Assembly (NCBI GenBank): GCA_003670925.1
Contig: QWQG01000187.1
Coordinates: 1 to 49,021, forward strand
Direction of reading: 5' to 3'
DNA: 49,021 bases
DNA from: Planctomycetota bacterium
Lineage (GTDB): Bacteria; Planctomycetota; Planctomycetia; Planctomycetales; Planctomycetaceae
Below are positions 44,571 through 49,021 of this stretch, one piece after another. Within the stretch, counting starts at the first letter, position 1. Every line of letters starts with the position of its first letter. The position numbers and the translations under genes are program-made. The notes under the pieces were generated by a model, which did no database searches, was not told where the DNA came from, and saw only the letters and a list, made by a program, of their open reading frames with translations.

Positions 44571-47500
44571 CTATTCGCGTGTGACGACTTCATCCAGATT
44601 CAACAACACATTTGCGGACACGGTCCACGTGGCGAGTTCAACAGGATCGACCGCGACGGGGACTTTTAAGTCGCCGATGGCCAGCAACTGTGTCGCATTT
44701 TCCGGTGCGGCCATGAACGATACGTGGTCGTCCGCCCACCCCTGCAACAGAATACTCACTTCCGTGGGCTTGGGTTGACGACCGGTCGTTAGCCGGAAAC
44801 CAAAGGTCATACGCTCAGTACTGGTGGCTCCGCCTTCCGTCATCATTCTTATAGCCAGTGCCTTTGCTGCTTCGACAAACGTCACTTCGTTTAGCAACGC
44901 CAATGCTTGAAGCGGTGTGTTCGTACGAGATCGTTTAATGGTACAGACTTCACGATTCGGAGCGTCAAACAACATGGCCGATGGTGGCGCAGCCGTGCGT
45001 TTCCAGATCGTATACATCGTCCGCCGGTACAGTCCTTCACCCAGATCATGCTTATAGCCTCGCAGGTCACCATATTTGCTCGTTTCATCCCACACGCCTT
45101 CCGGCATATACGGTCGCACGCTTTCACCACCAATTTTTGAGATCAGGAGGCCACTGACGGCCAACGCTTGATCGCGAATGATCTCCGCCGACAAGCGAAA
45201 TCGTGGCCCCCGCGCCAGCCATCGATTTTCTGGATCACGTTCCAACATTTCGGGCGGGACACGAGAACACTGTCGATACGTCGCACTCATGAGGATCAGC
45301 TTCTGCAATGCCTTCATATCCCACGCCTGAGCGGGCACACGATTGACAGCCGGGAGTGATGTCGGCTGCATAAACTCAACGGCAAGCCAGTCAAGCAACT
45401 CTGGATGACTAGGAAAATCAGCTTGAGAGCCAAAGTTTTCGCTGGTCTTCACGATCCCCGTACCAAAAAAATGTTCCCAAGCACGGTTGACCCAGACGCG
45501 AGCCGTAAGCGGGTTGGTATCACTCACGATCCATTGGGCGAGACCTAGCCGATCGTTGGAAGCACCGGGCGGCAACGGCGGCAGAAACGCCGGAAGAGCC
45601 CGGTCTACCTTGTCCGCTGGCTGATCATATTCTCCGCGTGTCAGCAAAAATGCATCGCGAGACTTACCTTCCTTCATCACCATTGTGGTGGGCAGACCAT
45701 CCCTAAAATTCGCAAGTTTCGCTTGCGCTATCTTTAATGCGGTTTCTGCCGTGCGAAATGGGTTGTCCACCTGTTCGCGAAAATAAGTTTCGAGCTGCTG
45801 TGTCTGTCCTAAAGTCCGTACCTCATGCTTTAGATTCAGCACAGTCCGAATTTCTTGCGGGAGACCCGTTTCACCCAGACCGACGCGATCGATGTCCGCA
45901 TCACTGACCGAAAATCGAAGACAGCCCACATTGTGATCAGGGAACTGCGAATCATGTGTGATGCGAATCACAAGGATCGCACCGAGCTTCACTTCGACGG
46001 GTGCTAGGGGAACAAAGTAGATTCGGCGAGCCAGCCTTTTCGCTGGATCATTGCCGTCGATTGCCCAGCCAATTCGACCACGAATCCGATCACCGATCTG
46101 CTGCGGTTTCAAATCGATCTGGGCAGCCGTGTAACTGGGTTGCGCATAATCTGCTTCCGCACGGGTCAAATCGATTGGAACGACGGTCTGGCCGTCTAAA
46201 AGCAACTCGGCCGAGACACCGGTCAAGACAAAGTTTCCATTTGAACCCCGTCCTAAACTCTGCCCCGGCAACTCCGCGTGCGGCAATGTTTCCAAAAGCA
46301 GTCCGGACAGGCGAGACGTCGTCAGCGGGATCTCGATTCGATATTCATCGTTCGGGGGATTCAGGCCTCGCGCAAGCCATGAAGCATCGTCGAGGCGGAC
46401 AAAATCAGCTCCACCAACTGACTGCACACTTCGCGGTTCCGCCGGCATCCAGACAGATCCGTTATGCTCTGACTCTAATTTTGTTCGCTCTTCCCATGCG
46501 GTGAGTAGTGTCGCCAGTTCTGGAATCGCCAGCTGCTTCTGTGCCTCAGCGACAGCGATGGCAACATCCAATGTAGCCTCTTGGGAGGCAAATTCAGGGG
46601 TCACCAAAGTCATCAGCGGCGGTGTGTTTTCACCTTTCTTTCCGACTGGTGAAAGCACGCCTGATTCTTCAACTGAGTTAAAGTATGCGAAGAGTTGATA
46701 AAACTCTTTCTGTGTGATTGGATCGTACTTATGATCATGGCAGCGGCAGCAATTGATGGTCAGACCTAACCACGTGAGTCCTGTGGTTTCGACACGATCG
46801 ATGACAGTTTCCACAAACCATTCCTGCTCAATTCGACCGCCCTCGCCGTTCAGTCGGTGATTGCGATTAAAACCCGTGGCAATGATCTGATCGGGTGTCG
46901 CGTTCGGCAACATGTCCCCTGCTAGTTGTTCTACGGTAAATTGATTGAACGGCATGTTCATGTTGTATGCCTTAATGACCCATTCGCGCCATGCCCAGAT
47001 ATCACGACTGGTGTCAGTCTGAAAGCCATTGCTGTCGGCATAGCGCGCATGATCAAGCCATGAAATCGCCATGCGTTCGCCATAGTGAGGTGACATCAGC
47101 AGTCGATCGATGACCTTTTCGTATGCATCAGCGGACTGGTCAGCAACGAATTCATCAACTTCAGGAGGAGTTGGCGGAAGTCCTGTGAGGTCAAGCGAGA
47201 CTCGTCGGATCAAAGTGGGCCGATCTGCTTCGGGAGCCAGTCGCAGGCCTTCATGTTCAAGCCCCGCCGCGATGAAACGATCGACCGGATTAGCAATCCT
47301 CCGCGCATGGTCACCATTCACCAACGGTGGTTCCGAACGCATCGGTTTTTCGAACGCCCAGTGCCCCTGATACCTCGCACCTTCCGCAATCCAACGTCGA
47401 AGCAGATCGATTTGTTCAGCTGTCAAATGTTTTTTTGTCTCGGGCGGAGGCATCTGCAGATCTGGGTCCGCAGAAGTAATCCGGGCGAGCAATTCGCTAT

Positions 47501-47726
47501 GTTCGGGATCGCTAGCAATAATTGCTGTGGCCCCAGATTCAGCTGGATTCTTGGCACTTTCAGCATCATCTAAGCGCAACGTTGCCGCTCGTGTGTCATC
47601 ATCCGGGCCATGACACTGAAAACAATTCTGCGAGAGAATAGGTTTGATGTCTCGATTGAAATTGACATCTTCCGCATGCGTGAAAGACGACACCGTTAAT
47701 AAGACAATCAACCAGATGAATCTCAT
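44571..47726 (-). CDS. Planctomycete cytochrome C / DUF1549 / DUF1553 protein
   Basis: A 1051-residue exported protein, a paralogue of the one at 15688. A signal peptide ([18 protein letters not shown]) precedes the heme-binding CxxCH at C35-C38-H39 with the partner motif [11 protein letters not shown]1549 follows ([35 protein letters not shown]) with a second CxxCH-like [18 protein letters not shown]. Between DUF1549 and DUF1553 a region of about 250 residues is longer than in the first copy and contains ligand-binding-like beta strands (for example [16 protein letters not shown] and [17 protein letters not shown]). DUF1553 ends in [11 protein letters not shown]. The start at 47726 is the one giving a signal; the long upstream reading frame is not supported. 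It lies 170 bases before the CitG-like gene. Confidence 0.94.
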   Translation of the reverse strand: MRFIWLIVLLTVSSFTHAEDVNFNRDIKPILSQNCFQCHGPDDDTRAATLRLDDAESAKNPAESGATAIIASDPEHSELLARITSADPDLQMPPPETKKHLTAEQIDLLRRWIAEGARYQGHWAFEKPMRSEPPLVNGDHARRIANPVDRFIAAGLEHEGLRLAPEADRPTLIRRVSLDLTGLPPTPPEVDEFVADQSADAYEKVIDRLLMSPHYGERMAISWLDHARYADSNGFQTDTSRDIWAWREWVIKAYNMNMPFNQFTVEQLAGDMLPNATPDQIIATGFNRNHRLNGEGGRIEQEWFVETVIDRVETTGLTWLGLTINCCRCHDHKYDPITQKEFYQLFAYFNSVEESGVLSPVGKKGENTPPLMTLVTPEFASQEATLDVAIAVAEAQKQLAIPELATLLTAWEERTKLESEHNGSVWMPAEPRSVQSVGGADFVRLDDASWLARGLNPPNDEYRIEIPLTTSRLSGLLLETLPHAELPGQSLGRGSNGNFVLTGVSAELLLDGQTVVPIDLTRAEADYAQPSYTAAQIDLKPQQIGDRIRGRIGWAIDGNDPAKRLARRIYFVPLAPVEVKLGAILVIRITHDSQFPDHNVGCLRFSVSDADIDRVGLGETGLPQEIRTVLNLKHEVRTLGQTQQLETYFREQVDNPFRTAETALKIAQAKLANFRDGLPTTMVMKEGKSRDAFLLTRGEYDQPADKVDRALPAFLPPLPPGASNDRLGLAQWIVSDTNPLTARVWVNRAWEHFFGTGIVKTSENFGSQADFPSHPELLDWLAVEFMQPTSLPAVNRVPAQAWDMKALQKLILMSATYRQCSRVPPEMLERDPENRWLARGPRFRLSAEIIRDQALAVSGLLISKIGGESVRPYMPEGVWDETSKYGDLRGYKHDLGEGLYRRTMYTIWKRTAAPPSAMLFDAPNREVCTIKRSRTNTPLQALALLNEVTFVEAAKALAIRMMTEGGATSTERMTFGFRLTTGRQPKPTEVSILLQGWADDHVSFMAAPENATQLLAIGDLKVPVAVDPVELATWTVSANVLLNLDEVVTRE

Positions 47727-47938
47727 GCTGGGGTAACTCACATAACAGAGTACGTCGATTCTGGAGGGTGTGACAAGCAGAGTGCGGCAACACCCTACGT
47801 TGGGCATTTTGATTTTAAATTGAGCCACCGAGAATAAATATCGAGTTCCTCGTGATTGAGCGGCGGGTTCTACCATCTCGGTGCCCTTCCTAAATTTGTG
47901 AGAGTCCAATCACGGTAAATTCTTTGCTGTCGTTCACC

Positions 47939-49021
47939 TTATTTGTGAACTGTGACGAGATCCATCTCTGGATTTTCAGTCAGCAACAGATTACGGAAAT
48001 GATATTCCTGTGGTTGATCGTTACTGTGCAACTGAAGTCCGATGGCGCAAGCTTGGAGCATCTCTGGCTTGTCTGTGAAATCGAACACTTCCTTGCCGTT
48101 GGTTGCCATCCGAATTCGATCACCGTTGACAAGAATTTCAATCTGATTCCATTCACCCTTCTTTTCCAATTCGCCACCCGCGGCCCCGGGCACGACTCGA
48201 TTCCGGCGATGCGCATCCCAAATGCCCCAGTCGTGACAGAACATTAAGAGTGGCCCTTTGAATCCAAATTGGTTTTTCCCATCGTCCGTAAACTGTTGGC
48301 CAAGCGCCGCGACAGCCGAGTGCATGGTGGAATGCCGGTCACTCATCGTCTGCTTCACTTCCAGCAGCAGGCGGAAATTCCGGAATTTTTTATCAGTGAA
48401 CAAATAGGTGCTGCTCGTAACTTTATCCTCGTTTGCCCCCCGAATCATGCCCTGAACCACCGACCAACGCGATGGATCTCCCTGCCAGCCAGATAGATCT
48501 TTTTCATTGAACAAATGCTGCACAGTTTCTGTCTTTGGAATCGCGGCTTCAGTAACGGTTGGTTCATTGAAGTCGGTAACAGGCTGCTCGAGGTTGAGTT
48601 CCTTGATCCACGTGTTGCGGTAACGCACGTCGTGACCTTCGCACTGTAGTTTCAGACCGCCCGGTGTGTCCGTAATTCCTTTGCCACCATCATTGTCACC
48701 GTCGATGCCAGAGTTTGCGCCGCCCCAGACCTGATTGGCTTCAAATTCGGTGTGAACTTTCTGGCCATTGAAGTACATCGTGACGCGCGCCTTTTCCACA
48801 CGCTTACCGTCTTTAAATCGAGCAGCTCGAAAAGTAATATCATAGCTGTTCCAGTTTCCCAACCCGTGGTAGGCATGATAGGGAGATTCACTTTCATTGA
48901 TGATCGCAGCCAGTCCATGCGTCGTTTTATCGCCGTCCAAAACCTGAATCTCATGGCGGTTCTGCAGATAGACGCCACTGTTGCCACCGGGCTTGGCGAT
49001 TAAGAACTCGATGTGCAGACG
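47939..49021 (-). CDS. DUF1080 (3-keto-disaccharide hydrolase-like) protein, 5' partial
   Basis: The frame is open to the right window edge, so the first part of this gene is missing; 360 residues are visible. It carries the DUF1080/3-keto-disaccharide hydrolase fold, probably twice. Upstream of the visible ATG-like codon the frame reads GGNSGVYLQNRHEIQVLD, a typical DUF1080 strand, followed by YHGLGNWNSYDITFRAARF and RVTMYFNGQKVH. The second unit has LFNEKDLSGWQGDPSRWSV, YLFTDKKFRNFRLLLEVKQ, and GEWNQIEILVNGDRIRMAT, ending in YHFRNLLLTE. These proteins hydrolyse 3-keto glycosides in bacteria such as Bacteroidetes; in planctomycetes they are usually exported. It is upstream of the DUF1549/DUF1553 gene by about 210 bases. 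Confidence 0.9.
   Translation of the reverse strand, partial: RLHIEFLIAKPGGNSGVYLQNRHEIQVLDGDKTTHGLAAIINESESPYHAYHGLGNWNSYDITFRAARFKDGKRVEKARVTMYFNGQKVHTEFEANQVWGGANSGIDGDNDGGKGITDTPGGLKLQCEGHDVRYRNTWIKELNLEQPVTDFNEPTVTEAAIPKTETVQHLFNEKDLSGWQGDPSRWSVVQGMIRGANEDKVTSSTYLFTDKKFRNFRLLLEVKQTMSDRHSTMHSAVAALGQQFTDDGKNQFGFKGPLLMFCHDWGIWDAHRRNRVVPGAAGGELEKKGEWNQIEILVNGDRIRMATNGKEVFDFTDKPEMLQACAIGLQLHSNDQPQEYHFRNLLLTENPEMDLVTVHK

Noticed and set aside
46001-46504. Plus-strand open frame of 167 codons
   Set aside because: Antisense to the long DUF1549/DUF1553 gene with no motif or ribosome site.

Overview
The window looks like a chromosomal stretch from a planctomycete (Pirellulales/Planctomycetales type). 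Two proteins with the planctomycete cytochrome C / DUF1549 / DUF1553 architecture, a DUF1080 protein, DUF3500, PQQ-propeller and HEAT proteins, several secreted or cytosolic Gfo/Idh/MocA oxidoreductases and an ECF sigma factor without a neighbouring anti-sigma factor are all typical of that phylum. No tRNA, rRNA, CRISPR array or prophage was seen.

Layout. 1-621: 3' part of an ADP-ribosylglycohydrolase fused in frame to a DUF3147-like membrane protein. 622-2085: decayed IS4-family transposase. 2086-6182 (+): MacB/LolD-type ABC ATPase and a TolC-like outer-membrane protein with no permease beside them, then PgpA and a PNPOx-like flavoprotein. 6290-10120 (-): YacG, HpnB-like glycosyltransferase, ECF sigma factor, RidA and a Tat-exported DUF3500 protein. 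10614-18237 (-): SMP-30-like protein, HEAT-repeat protein, Tat-exported Gfo/Idh/MocA protein and a DUF1549/DUF1553 protein. 18684-20084 (+): orphan NtrC-type regulator ending in a clear bidirectional terminator.

20182-42931 is the most interesting part, a metabolic island built around two divergent promoter regions. The left minus-strand arm holds a sugar-nucleotide epimerase-like protein, a HEAT-plus-sialidase-like protein and a five-gene run (HpcH/HpaI aldolase, SDR, aspartoacylase-like deacylase, class IV aminotransferase, SDR) in which three of the four junctions are 1-4 base stop/start overlaps, followed upstream by a PQQ-propeller protein and a protein of unknown family. Divergent from these are a Gfo/Idh, an MFS transporter, a threonine-synthase-like PLP enzyme and a secreted subtilisin-like protein. 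Convergent to that arm are a second Gfo/Idh, an unknown protein and a cytosolic beta-propeller protein. Divergent again are a third Gfo/Idh and a 787-residue fusion of an amidohydrolase to a class III aminotransferase. Taken together this suggests an undescribed pathway that makes or breaks an acylated amino-sugar-acid-like or hydroxy-amino-acid-like compound; this is inference, and the substrate cannot be read from sequence.

42941-49021 (-): a PTPS-like pterin enzyme translationally coupled to a CitG-like protein, a pair that fits tetrahydromethanopterin-type C1 cofactor metabolism, then a second DUF1549/DUF1553 protein and a DUF1080 protein cut by the window edge.
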